Source of the DNA: Cerasicoccus frondis
GTDB taxonomy: Bacteria > Verrucomicrobiota > Verrucomicrobiia > Opitutales > Cerasicoccaceae
Direction: 5' to 3'
DNA: 64,000 bases
NCBI GenBank assembly: GCA_031296915.1
Contig: JAVDPC010000021.1
Span: 54,536 to 118,535, forward strand
Shown here: positions 25,654-34,798 of the stretch, piece by piece
How positions within the stretch are numbered: position 1 is the first letter of the stretch
How the letters are laid out: each line of letters begins with the position of its first letter
The notes under the pieces: model-generated
Databases searched by the model: none
What the model was told of the DNA's origin: nothing
What the model saw: only the letters and a program-made list of their open reading frames with translations
Program-made: the position numbers and the translations under genes

Positions 25654-26379
25654 GTGATTCAGAACTACTCTAAACGCCTGGGATTTACACTCGTAGAATT
25701 GCTCGTGTGCATCAGCATCATTGCGATTTTGGCCAGCATCTTATTAGTGGCCATCGGAGCGGTGCGGGAGTCGGCAAAAGAATCGAAATCGCTATCGAAC
25801 TTGCGCCAGATCGCAACTGCGATGCAGATGCACACATCAGAGAACAATGGCCTATATCCACCTGGCTACTTCTACAAACAGGGTGAAGGCGAGCGAATAT
25901 GGATGGTGGAATTGATTCCATACATTGCGCAAATCAGCGATTCCAACAGTTCAGTGGACAATGTCTTTGTTTCACCACTAGTAGATCAGGAAATCAGAGA
26001 AGGTGATCTCGAGAATGGCGTCATCCCATCGACTTACTCTGTGCATGGAGGGCTGTGTCCCAACATTTCCAACGTCGATTCAAGGATTCCTTACTGGAAC
26101 ATTCTTAACCCATCAGATATCATCATCGCTGGCGAAGCAACTTTACGCAGTAATAACACCTACGCCAGTGCCACATTCAGCACGCCGAGCGCTTTCAAAA
26201 CAATCGGGGTCGAGGCGGACCTAGACGCCCCAATCCCAACCGACACTTCAGACGATGGCATCGGCGGCGCACTCAGTTATCGCGCAGACGGATCAGCTCC
26301 AGTGGCTTTTGTTGATGGGCATGTGGAATCAATTCCCAAAGGCAGCGTGCTCTACAAAAACATCGTCATCCGCAAGTAG
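25654..26379 (+). CDS. Type IV prepilin-like protein (H-X9-DG type)
   Basis: A 241-residue protein starting with GTG at 25654, 24 bp after the GH20 gene. The leader KRLGFTLVELLVCISIIAIL is a textbook class III prepilin N-terminus: cleavage after G, then FTLVE with Glu5. The rest is a globular head with LSNLRQIATAMQMHTSENNG and a C-terminal AFVDGHVESIPKG, the conserved tail of the H-X9-DG/DUF1559 prepilins that are abundant in Verrucomicrobiota and Planctomycetes. It is placed at the end of the glycan operon, which suggests a pseudopilus that helps secretion or uptake at the surface. Confidence 0.88.
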   Translation: MIQNYSKRLGFTLVELLVCISIIAILASILLVAIGAVRESAKESKSLSNLRQIATAMQMHTSENNGLYPPGYFYKQGEGERIWMVELIPYIAQISDSNSSVDNVFVSPLVDQEIREGDLENGVIPSTYSVHGGLCPNISNVDSRIPYWNILNPSDIIIAGEATLRSNNTYASATFSTPSAFKTIGVEADLDAPIPTDTSDDGIGGALSYRADGSAPVAFVDGHVESIPKGSVLYKNIVIRK

Positions 26380-26391
26380 TAGCCGCACGAC

Positions 26392-26991
26392 TCAGCAATG
26401 CTTTTGATTCCGCGCAGACAGCTGCTGAATAGCGCGTTCTCTCGCAGCAAAGCTTTTGGCGGGATCGCTTAACTCAGGCGGATTCCAATTCAGCGCTTCC
26501 AAACGCCCCCAATCCCGGCCTAGCATCGTCGCATCGTCATAAACAGGATCCATGCCCGGTTCTGTTGATGGTTCGAAAATATAGCTCGGGTTGCTCAGAT
26601 AAAGCACACGTGCAGGCGCCGAGCCATCCTGATTGTCTAGTTGCAAAAAAGCTCCCGGCGGTATCAATGCCGCCGCACTGGGAAAACCTTTTCCATCGCT
26701 TGCTTCCGGCAATTTCATCTCCAGCATGGTACGGTCTTCATTACTATCAGGTTCCTTGATCCAAATTTTAAGTTCACCCGACAAAAGAACGATCACATGG
26801 GACACAAACCGATGGACAATGATATTAGACAGCACGCCTGGATCTATTTGCCCAGCGGCTACACTAAGACCATCGAGCAGATTCCAGGGCAACCCACTCA
26901 TGCTGTCTTTGGGGTTGAGGAATGGATTCACAAGCGTGCCATCAGGAACACGGTAAAATCCTTCTGAAGTGCAATTGAATAGGCGTTTCAT
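26392..26991 (-). CDS. Cupin-fold protein
   Basis: A 199-residue protein with a single RmlC-like cupin. The order VNPFLNPKDSMSGLPW, SNIIVHRFVSHVIVLLSGEL and AAALIPPGAFLQLDNQ follows the two cupin motifs, although several usual metal His are replaced. The C-terminal 60 residues (DATMLGRDWGRLEALNW) are outside the cupin. No signal peptide is present. Function is unknown; it may bind a small metabolite or take part in sugar or amino-acid metabolism. It converges with the prepilin gene (12 bp apart). Confidence 0.65.
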   Translation of the reverse strand: MKRLFNCTSEGFYRVPDGTLVNPFLNPKDSMSGLPWNLLDGLSVAAGQIDPGVLSNIIVHRFVSHVIVLLSGELKIWIKEPDSNEDRTMLEMKLPEASDGKGFPSAAALIPPGAFLQLDNQDGSAPARVLYLSNPSYIFEPSTEPGMDPVYDDATMLGRDWGRLEALNWNPPELSDPAKSFAARERAIQQLSARNQKHC

Positions 26992-27100
26992 TATCTACGA
27001 CGGATTGATCAATAACGTGCGCAGGAAAACTGATGAGTAATCTGCTGATCAATACAGCTAACTCCGGATCAACTCGTTGCAAGGCTTCACTGGTTATCAG

Positions 27101-27139
27101 TAAAAAACGCCCGGCCACTCCAACGAGTGAACCGGGCGT
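27101..27139 (-). terminator. Intrinsic terminator for the leftward PEP-CTERM gene
   Basis: On the minus strand ACGCCCGG (27139-27132) pairs with CCGGGCGT (27114-27107), with an inner CACTC/GAGTG stem, and runs into TTTTTTA. It follows the 26-bp hairpin at 27148-27213. Confidence 0.85.
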
Positions 27140-27147
27140 AGAGAAAC

Positions 27148-27213
27148 CTAGAGATAACATGAAGTTGCCGGGTTGAGCAAGTGATGGACCCGGCAACTTC
27201 ATGTTATCTCTAG
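27148..27213. repeat. Perfect 26-bp inverted repeat
   Basis: Left arm 27148-27173 (begins CTAGAGATAACATG) and right arm 27188-27213 are perfect reverse complements around a 14-nt loop. It lies 12 bp after the stop of the PEP-CTERM gene at 27226 and before a regular terminator. It would form a very stable RNA hairpin and may protect the 3' end. Confidence 0.9.
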
Positions 27214-27225
27214 AAGCGAGAAGCT

Positions 27226-27828
27226 TTAATCCTGCCGCCGACGCCAAAGCACGATGCCAAGCCCCAGCAGACCAATCATCACCGCATAGTGCCCTGGCTC
27301 CGGCACCACTGTGACGCCAGTGTTCGGAGTGCTCTCATAAGTCCAGTCCAGAATCATGCCACCGGTATCGGCGTTGCCTAACTGCACCCGCATGAAGCCA
27401 AAGTGAATGCTGCCATCAATGTCGAACTGAAAACCAAGATAACCGGTCTCGCCAATTTGGAATTGGTCCAAACTAACCCCCAAATGCTCATTCTGAGAGC
27501 CGCCAAAGCCACTGCTAAAGTTAAGGCTTCCGTCGACAATCGATCCGGGCGCCAGGTTCACAATGGCGTCGAGATTGCCTGTTCCAGTGCGGGCGGGTTG
27601 AAATTCCAACCCATTCGCAACACCACTGCCGCCGAAGAAGAAGTTCACATCTGAATCTGAGAAATCCGCGTCATCGGCAGTCGAAGAGGCGCCAGTCACG
27701 ATGTCGACAAACACGCCGGTAAAATCCGTCGGAATCGCGATATTCTGCAGGCCACTGTATTCCAAGGACGCGGCTGCTCCGTTGGCGACCAGGGCAAGCG
27801 TAATGGTGGAGAGTAAATAGCTTTTCAT
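27226..27828 (-). CDS. PEP-CTERM sorting-domain protein
   Basis: A 200-residue exported protein. Signal peptide residues 1-20 (LSTITLALVANGAAA), a beta-rich middle with NFFFGGSGVANGLEF and GYLGFQFDIDGSIHFGFMRV, and a C-terminal VVPEPGHYAVMIGLLGLGIV followed by WRRRQ, which is a classical PEP-CTERM signal. The middle segment has the GYLGFxFD pattern common in short PEP-CTERM proteins of Verrucomicrobiota. No enzymatic domain is seen. It lies 24 bp downstream of the large lamin-tail gene in the same direction and may be co-transcribed with it. Confidence 0.85.
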   Translation of the reverse strand: MKSYLLSTITLALVANGAAASLEYSGLQNIAIPTDFTGVFVDIVTGASSTADDADFSDSDVNFFFGGSGVANGLEFQPARTGTGNLDAIVNLAPGSIVDGSLNFSSGFGGSQNEHLGVSLDQFQIGETGYLGFQFDIDGSIHFGFMRVQLGNADTGGMILDWTYESTPNTGVTVVPEPGHYAVMIGLLGLGIVLWRRRQD

Positions 27829-27852
27829 AGCGTTAACAGTAATTGGTTTCGC

Positions 27853-30800
27853 TTAGTTCTGAATGATGACGATGCGGGCAAAGCGAGCCTTGCGTCCATC
27901 GGGAGTGAAGAATGGATACGGCACGCTGACTGCTTCGACTTCACCGTCGATTGCGAGAACGGTTGGCGTCGCCGTCGATGAGGACCAGGAACTCATGTCG
28001 TAGCTGAATTGCACGATATAAGTCAGGCCAAGGGAAGCCGCGTCGCGACGACGGACAAACCACATTTCGTAGTCAGTGCCCGAGGCAGTCGCTTCGATAT
28101 CGACGATTTGTGCGCCTCGTTGAGTTAAGGTTGTTCCGTCGAGAATCAAGTCAGCGCCACTGTTGTTCACGCTCGGGTCAAGGCCGAAGGCGAAGAGCAT
28201 CAGATTAGGCATTGAGTTGCCATTGACTGTGCCTGCGGTGTCCGTCAAATCGATGCCGGGGAAGTCCGCAGTCCACGCATTGTAGGCGCCATTAAAGCTG
28301 CGGGAAATCGTGCCCGGCGAGCCAATTTCGTTGCTGTCATTCGCCGCGAGGAATGCGCCGTTGACGCCGACCACGCTCAGTTGCGTAACAATCACTACGT
28401 CTAAGCCATCGGAGTTGTCAAAGGTGCCATAAGGCGCTGCGTTCGGTGACTGTCCAAAGGATACGTTGGCCCGGCGAACATTGGCTGTATCGTAAAGGTT
28501 CACCGCGTCACCGCCGGTGCTCAGGCCAACGCCCGATCCACTGTAACCGCCAATCTGCAAACCACTGGGCAAACTACCATCGAACCACACGTCAGCAAAG
28601 GCCGTTTGCGCGTCAGACAGATTAGTCGAGATTTCGATGAAGATGACTGATTCGCCGGGCGCAATACTCGTGATGCCCACCAGCGGCACGGCGGCCACCG
28701 GAGACTCCGAACCATCGTCCATTTTCCAATCGGTTATGTCGACCGTGCGCGCGCCGATGTTCGTAACTTCGAACCAATCCGCACCGACGGGACTGTTACC
28801 ACTGCTCCAGGGCGCCACTTCCGTCACCACTAGATTGCCACCAGGCGCTTCGCCGGGGGAACCGATTTCGTTCGCGTCATTCGCAGCGACAAAAGCGCCG
28901 TTCCAGCCTTCCACGCTCAGGAGCGTAATCGTGGTCCCGTCAAGGCCAACCGTGTTGTCAAAGGTCGCATAAGGCGCTGTGCCGTCTGCGGCGCCAAAGC
29001 TGACCGACGCCTGGAGCTCGCCGGATTCGTCGTAAAGATTGACCGCATCTCCATTGGTGCTGAGGCCGAGGCCTGAGCCGCTGTAGCTGCCGATTTGTAA
29101 ACCAGTTGGGGCCGAGTCGCCGAACCAGGTCGTGATGAATGTGGCGGCAGTCGTTGCCAGGTCACTCGTTTCGATGAAGATCACCGACTCACCAGCGGCA
29201 ATGCTCGTGACGCCGCTGAGGGCCACTGCATTGGCAAAATTCGCTGAACCGTCGTCGACCTTCCAACCGGTGATGTCCACCGCCGAGTCGCTGGTGTTGG
29301 TAACCTCAAACCAGTCGCTGCCTACCGGGCTATCGCCACTGGACCAGGGAGCCACTTCGGAAATGATCAGCGCAGGCGCCGGAGGGAGCTCCACCACTTC
29401 GTCATCAACGAGCAGCGTATAATTCACGGTCGCATCGGGTGTGCCGCCAACCAACGTATCGTCGACTTCGATCATAATCGAGTAGCTCGTCTGCGTTTCG
29501 TAGTCGAGCACTACGCCGGCCTTCAGGAACAGCTCCAGGCCTGAAATCTCAAAGCTTGCTGCATCGGCGCCGGTAATCGTGAACTCGTTGTCGCCCAAGC
29601 CGTCGTCATCGAGCACAATGTCCGCCAGCTTGATGCCAAAGGCTGTGCTCGTGTTTTCCTGAATCGAGGTCACAACGTTGTCGAGCACGATGGCCGTCGG
29701 TGCTTCGTTGGGAACTTCCGACACTGCAAAGACCCACAATTGCGGGTGATCGCTATCGCCACCACCGTTTTCATTGACGATGTAAATGCGGCCCGCCAAG
29801 TCCATCGTGATCCCCTCATGCTGCTGATTCCCGGCGGAGAGTGGATTGCCCAAGTCGCTCTGGATGTTGAGCGTGCTCGCAATGTTGCCAGATCGGTCAA
29901 CGTTGACGATGCGCGCGTCTTCCTGGCCGACGATGAGCAGGTTGCCATACTGCGGCTGGCCAACCATCGACGGAATGTTTGAGAGAGCATAAACATCGGC
30001 CACGTCGGACATACCGAGGAGCGCCGGATCAAAGAGATTCGTGGAATTCTCCGTTGAAGCCGAGCCGTTGCTCGCCGTTCCGGCATCGAAATCGACATTG
30101 GTTTGGAATATACCGATGGGCGAAATTTCCTTCAACACGATGAAGCCACCTGTCATCGGGTCGTGACTCATCCCTTCCGTGCCAGTGTTATCAACGAACG
30201 TGCCAAGCTTGACCGTCTGCGTGTCGCCGCGCTCGAGCGTGGTTCCAGCCACGTAAGTGAACTTCACAAGCTGGCGGTCGCGCTCTTCACTGAATACAAA
30301 CTCGCCGCCGCCGATGTAAGTGACGCCTTCAAGGTCGTAGAACTCAGTGCCCTGTGCGCTGCTGCCGAGAGCCAGCGTCATCGTATCGATGAGCTCGCCG
30401 GTCTTGGTGACCTGGGTGACCGAGCGACCGCCATCGCCTACAACGAACAGCGTATCGGTATCCCAATTGTAAGTAACGCCAGAAGCTTCCTGACAAAGCA
30501 AATTGTGAACGGGCGTGCCATCGGGCAAGGCAGTGCGAGTGGGTTCAGGCAAATCATAGCGGCCAATGCGCACATAAGTCGTCAGGTCGACCTCAGTTGG
30601 GCTCGCCACCACAGTCACCGTAACGGTGTCACTATCGATGCTGCCCGCGCTGTTCGTGACGCGCGCCCAGAACTTAGTGGTCTCGGTTAGCGCTGCGGTA
30701 ATCAGCGTTGCCGAGGTCGCGCCGTCAACCGGTTTCGACGTGTCGCCAGCATCCCCCTCAAACCACTGGATGGTCGGAGTTGGCGTGCCGCTGGCGGCAA

Positions 30801-33800
30801 TACGGACGTAGCCAACGCCACCGGAGCCGATCGTTGTGCCTTCAGCCTGGACGTCGATGCTCGGCAGGAGCGGATCATCGTTGAGGATCGTGCCGACGCC
30901 GTTGCTATTGCCGATCACAGTCTCGCCAACGCTGTCCACGAGGTTGGAAAGCGTGATGATCACGGTTTCGTCCTGCTCGGAATCGGTATCGCCCAAAACG
31001 GTGACGTCGATGGTCTGCGAGCTTGCTCCGCCGTCTGTGAAGGTCACCGTGCCGGAAACCGCGATGTAATCAATTCCAGCAGTAGCCGTGCCGCCGCCTA
31101 TGGCGTAATCGACGGAAAACGCGGTATCCGTCACGTTGCGGGTAACGGTGAAGCTGAGCGTGCTCGTGCCGCTGTCGCCTTCCGTCACCGAAGCGCTGGC
31201 GATACTGACTGTGGGCACGATTTCACCGGGGTTGCCTGGTGAACCCAAGTCCGTGGCGGGATCAACCGCTTGGAACGTGGCGTAGTTGCTTCCCGTCGCA
31301 GCGGTGTAGCGAGGGTTCTCTGTGCCCGAGGTCAGCACCCAAACGAGGGCTGCCGTTTCGGCGCCGCCACCGGCTAAACCAGCATGCTCGCTCGCAGCAG
31401 TCGAAGCTGAGCCGTCTTCCATCAGGAAGCCGCCGCCGGCGTAGCTGAAGAAGAAAATTTCATTACCCTCTGGATCGAAGAACGAAACACCATCGCCCTT
31501 GCCCAGCCCAGGTGCGCCAACTGATTGGAAAACCTGAACGGTGTCCGACAAGCCCCACCAAGCACGGAAAGCGGCCGGGTCCATTTCCGTGAAGATCACG
31601 GATTCGTTCGGTGCAATGAAGGTATCGGCCGGCAAAGCCCAGGCGGCTGCTGAAGCCGCCGAGCGACCGCTGTCGTGCCAACTGAAACCTTCGAGGTTGA
31701 CAGTGGAAGCGCCAAAGTTCGTCAGTTCCCAGTAGTCTTCGGCGCTAGAAGGAGCCAAGTCCGATTCACTGGTCAGCACCTCGGTCAGCATCAGCGTATA
31801 GTCCAGCGCATCGCCGTCATCGGCCACGGTGACGTCTTGCGTCCCTGGATTCGCCCCCGTCGCGGACGCCGTAATGGTCACAGTTTGGTCGCCGTCTGGA
31901 AAACTGTCATCCACTGCCGTTACGTCGAAGCTGGCGCTGGCATGACCCGCCAAGATGGTCACCGTGCTCGGAACCGTTGTCTCGCCTTCGTCGCTGGAGC
32001 TGAGTTCGACGACCAAGTCTTCGGTGGTGTCGCCGCTGCGGGTTACCGTGCCGGATGCAGCAGGGTTAGAAGCGCTTTCGACAAAAGTGCCTGGCGTGAT
32101 GACGACTGTCAGGTCAAAGCCCGCGCCAACACCGGACAGGCCGCTAAAGCCAGGTGTGCCAAAGTCGCTTGCATCAAGTGCGGAGGCCCAGGTCGCGTAA
32201 GTGTAGCGCGGCGAAAAAGCGCCAAAGCTCGGATCGATCACCAGTGATTCCGATGCCAAGGAACCGCCCGCTGAAATGCCGGCATGATCGCCGATCGATT
32301 CGCTGCCATCTGGTCGGATAAATCCACCCGTATCATAAGAGAAGAAGAAGAGTTCGTCGGAGTCGGCGTTAAAGAACGAAACACCGTCACCCTTGCCAAA
32401 GCCAGGAGCTTCCGGATCAGAGATGACTTGAACCAATGGAGAGAGCCCCCACCAGGCGCGGAAGATCTCCGGTGTAGCTGCAGTGAAAATAACAGACTCT
32501 CCCGGCCCGATGTAGACGCCCGACGGGATCATGACTTCGCCTGCTTCGCGACCATTGTCGCTCCATGACCAACCTGAAAGATCGATCGGCAGCAGGCCAA
32601 TGTTTGTCAGTTCCCAGAAATCTTCCCCACTACCGTATTCCTGATTGGACAGCAACTCGGTTAGGACCAGCACATCGGCTGGAGCCTGCGCCGTAACAAC
32701 GCCCGGTGAAGCGATATCCGTCGAAGCAATCGTTGACGGCGTCGTGCCGAGCGTAGTCCCGTCAGCAAAAGTGTAGCGCGGATTTTCTACACCATAGGCG
32801 GGGACGATGACCAATGATTGAGTCTTGGTTGCGCCACCGGCGGAAAGTCCCGCGTGATCGCCCAACGACTCACTGCCATCAACCAAGGTAAAGCCACCGA
32901 CGTCGTAGCTGAAAAAGAAAACTTCGTTCCCCAGTGGGTCAAAGAATGAAATGCCATCTCCACCACCCAGGCCTGGCGCTCCAGAATCACTGATCACTTG
33001 AACTGACTCAGCAAGGTCCCACCAGGCGCGGAATGCCGCAGCATCCATTTCCGTAAAGATGATGGACTCGCCAGGTGCGATTTGGATACCAGTCGGGATG
33101 ACGACCTCGCCCGCTTCGCGACCGTTGTCACTCCACGACCAACCACCCAAGTCGATCAGTCTGAGACCAACGTTGGTCAGCTCCCAAAAATCCTCGCCAC
33201 CGCCAGAATCTTGGTTTGAAAGCACTTCCGTCAGCAGCAAACCATACCTAGGGCCACTGCTAAAGATGCCGTTGACGCCCGGCGTGCCGAAGTCATTGGG
33301 ATCGAGTGCGGAAACATCCTTTGCATACGTGTAGCGCGGCGCAGTCGTGCCGTAAGTCGGATCGAGCACCAGCGACTCGGAGTCCAGCGCGCCGCCAGAC
33401 GAAGGCCCCGCATGCCCGCCAAGCGAAGGACTGCCATTCACCAGGGTGAAGCCGCCCTCATCGTAGGTGAAAAAGAAGATCTCGGCATCGTCCGCGTCAA
33501 AGAGCGCAACTCCATCACCACCGCCCAGACCCGGAGCATTGGAATCACCGATCACCTGCACGCTATCCTCAATGCCCCACCATGTACGGAAAACCGCTGC
33601 GTCTGCGGCGGTGAAAATAATCGACTCGCCGGACTGGATAAAAGTATCCGTGGGGATCGGCACAACGCCTGCCTCCCGGCTGTTGTCGTCCCAGGACCAG
33701 CCGCCAAGATCAATCGGCAAGAGGCCAATGTTCGTCAGTTCCCAAAAGTCCTCGCCAACACCGAATTCCTGATTCGACATGAGCTCGGTCACGAGTAGTC

Positions 33801-34506
33801 GATCAGCAAACGTTGCATTGTCCACCGAGCCGGGTGAGCCGACATCACCGGCGTCAATCGTCGAAGCGACGGTTCCGAAATTCGCGCCATCAGCGACCGT
33901 GTAGCGCGGGTATTCGATGCCGAAGGTCGGATCAATAATCAGGGACGCCGTTTCTGATGAGCCCCCGGCCGAAAGCCCGGCATGATCACCCAGCGACAAA
34001 CTACCGTCAGAAAGAACGAATCCACCGGCGGCGTAGCTGAAGAAGAGCACCTCGACACTGGCGTCATTGAACAGCGCCACGCCATCGTCTCCCCCCAAGC
34101 CTGGCGCGCCGTCGCCCGTCAGAACCTGCACCGTTTCCGGCAGCCCCCACCAACTGCGAAAGCTTCCGGCTTCCATTTTCGTGAAAATAATAGACTCGCC
34201 GGGCTCAATCAACGTGCCATCCGGAATGATCGCCGTACCAGCAACGCGGCTATCGTCATCCCAGGACCAGTTACTCAAGTCAACCGTCGTGACGCCAACA
34301 TTAGTCAGCTCCCAGAAGTCTTCTCCGCCAGCCGAATTTTCGCTCGATAAGATTTCAGTGAGTAATAGGTCTTGAGCAGAGACGGAAGATGTCGCCGCCC
34401 AAGCGCCGCAAAGAATAGAAGTGAAGCAGAGAAGCTTTTGGTACGCCATAGTAACGAGGAGCAATAGGAATTTAGATAATGCCAAACAGGCATTTTGCAG
34501 TCGCAT
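27853..34506 (-). CDS. Giant secreted lamin-tail/Calx-beta/beta-propeller protein
   Basis: About 2,217 residues from the ATG at 34506. A TTG one codon earlier is also open, and the ATG at 34449 gives the tidiest signal peptide (FTSILCGAWAATSSVSA). Domains in rough order: four lamin-tail domains (about 45-795, each with FWELTNxG, GWSWxDxxREAG and GESIIFT), a Calx-beta (800-900), a fifth lamin-tail (905-1095), a second Calx-beta with VTEGDSGTSTLSFTVTR, an Ig-like domain (1215-1300), an esterase-like phytase/SdiA-regulated beta-propeller (1303-1600; EASGVTYNWDTDTLFVVGD, FYDLEGVTYIGGGEFVFSEE), a cadherin-like domain and two more lamin-tails. The C-terminal domain holds NLMLFAFGLDPS. It is extracellular and probably adhesive. 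No anchor motif follows the last domain. Confidence 0.85.
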   Translation of the reverse strand: MRLQNACLALSKFLLLLVTMAYQKLLCFTSILCGAWAATSSVSAQDLLLTEILSSENSAGGEDFWELTNVGVTTVDLSNWSWDDDSRVAGTAIIPDGTLIEPGESIIFTKMEAGSFRSWWGLPETVQVLTGDGAPGLGGDDGVALFNDASVEVLFFSYAAGGFVLSDGSLSLGDHAGLSAGGSSETASLIIDPTFGIEYPRYTVADGANFGTVASTIDAGDVGSPGSVDNATFADRLLVTELMSNQEFGVGEDFWELTNIGLLPIDLGGWSWDDNSREAGVVPIPTDTFIQSGESIIFTAADAAVFRTWWGIEDSVQVIGDSNAPGLGGGDGVALFDADDAEIFFFTYDEGGFTLVNGSPSLGGHAGPSSGGALDSESLVLDPTYGTTAPRYTYAKDVSALDPNDFGTPGVNGIFSSGPRYGLLLTEVLSNQDSGGGEDFWELTNVGLRLIDLGGWSWSDNGREAGEVVIPTGIQIAPGESIIFTEMDAAAFRAWWDLAESVQVISDSGAPGLGGGDGISFFDPLGNEVFFFSYDVGGFTLVDGSESLGDHAGLSAGGATKTQSLVIVPAYGVENPRYTFADGTTLGTTPSTIASTDIASPGVVTAQAPADVLVLTELLSNQEYGSGEDFWELTNIGLLPIDLSGWSWSDNGREAGEVMIPSGVYIGPGESVIFTAATPEIFRAWWGLSPLVQVISDPEAPGFGKGDGVSFFNADSDELFFFSYDTGGFIRPDGSESIGDHAGISAGGSLASESLVIDPSFGAFSPRYTYATWASALDASDFGTPGFSGLSGVGAGFDLTVVITPGTFVESASNPAASGTVTRSGDTTEDLVVELSSSDEGETTVPSTVTILAGHASASFDVTAVDDSFPDGDQTVTITASATGANPGTQDVTVADDGDALDYTLMLTEVLTSESDLAPSSAEDYWELTNFGASTVNLEGFSWHDSGRSAASAAAWALPADTFIAPNESVIFTEMDPAAFRAWWGLSDTVQVFQSVGAPGLGKGDGVSFFDPEGNEIFFFSYAGGGFLMEDGSASTAASEHAGLAGGGAETAALVWVLTSGTENPRYTAATGSNYATFQAVDPATDLGSPGNPGEIVPTVSIASASVTEGDSGTSTLSFTVTRNVTDTAFSVDYAIGGGTATAGIDYIAVSGTVTFTDGGASSQTIDVTVLGDTDSEQDETVIITLSNLVDSVGETVIGNSNGVGTILNDDPLLPSIDVQAEGTTIGSGGVGYVRIAASGTPTPTIQWFEGDAGDTSKPVDGATSATLITAALTETTKFWARVTNSAGSIDSDTVTVTVVASPTEVDLTTYVRIGRYDLPEPTRTALPDGTPVHNLLCQEASGVTYNWDTDTLFVVGDGGRSVTQVTKTGELIDTMTLALGSSAQGTEFYDLEGVTYIGGGEFVFSEERDRQLVKFTYVAGTTLERGDTQTVKLGTFVDNTGTEGMSHDPMTGGFIVLKEISPIGIFQTNVDFDAGTASNGSASTENSTNLFDPALLGMSDVADVYALSNIPSMVGQPQYGNLLIVGQEDARIVNVDRSGNIASTLNIQSDLGNPLSAGNQQHEGITMDLAGRIYIVNENGGGDSDHPQLWVFAVSEVPNEAPTAIVLDNVVTSIQENTSTAFGIKLADIVLDDDGLGDNEFTITGADAASFEISGLELFLKAGVVLDYETQTSYSIMIEVDDTLVGGTPDATVNYTLLVDDEVVELPPAPALIISEVAPWSSGDSPVGSDWFEVTNTSDSAVDITGWKVDDGSANFANAVALSGVTSIAAGESVIFIETSDLATTAATFITTWFGDSAPTGLQIGSYSGSGLGLSTNGDAVNLYDESGELQASVSFGAADGTAPYATFDNTVGLDGTTITLLSVEGWNGAFVAANDANEIGSPGEAPGGNLVVTEVAPWSSGNSPVGADWFEVTNIGARTVDITDWKMDDGSESPVAAVPLVGITSIAPGESVIFIEISTNLSDAQTAFADVWFDGSLPSGLQIGGYSGSGVGLSTGGDAVNLYDTANVRRANVSFGQSPNAAPYGTFDNSDGLDVVIVTQLSVVGVNGAFLAANDSNEIGSPGTISRSFNGAYNAWTADFPGIDLTDTAGTVNGNSMPNLMLFAFGLDPSVNNSGADLILDGTTLTQRGAQIVDIEATASGTDYEMWFVRRRDAASLGLTYIVQFSYDMSSWSSSTATPTVLAIDGEVEAVSVPYPFFTPDGRKARFARIVIIQN

Positions 34507-34707
34507 CAATGTAGGCTCTTCATTTTCGATTCAGTTCAATGCAGAACGTATGCGTTGGCTCGCTAAACGCATTTTTTAACCTGACAGCCACAGTCCGGTA
34601 GCGCATTCGTAACAGCGTTACCTCAGTGACATATTTCAACAACCGCGCCCCCGACTTGGTAACTTACAGCCACCGCCAAATCACAAGTAAGCATCAAATC
34701 CTAATAC

Positions 34708-34726
34708 CCAAAGTAGTCTACTTTGG
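34708..34726. promoter_or_regulatory. Perfect 19-bp palindrome
   Basis: CCAAAGTAGTCTACTTTGG is a 9-1-9 perfect palindrome in the 292-bp gap between the giant lamin-tail gene and the decayed sensor kinase. The size and symmetry suit a LuxR- or TetR-type dimer site. Nothing else recognisable is in 34510-34798. Confidence 0.45.
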
Positions 34727-34798
34727 ATTAAGGACTTCAGCCTACAGTCTGCTTGACCTGATTAACACCAATGATTTTAATGCCAACCGCTACTCCAC

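Noticed and set aside
26992-27225. Short leftward open frame upstream of the cupin gene
   Set aside because: It is made mostly of the two hairpins after the PEP-CTERM gene and shows no protein-like pattern.
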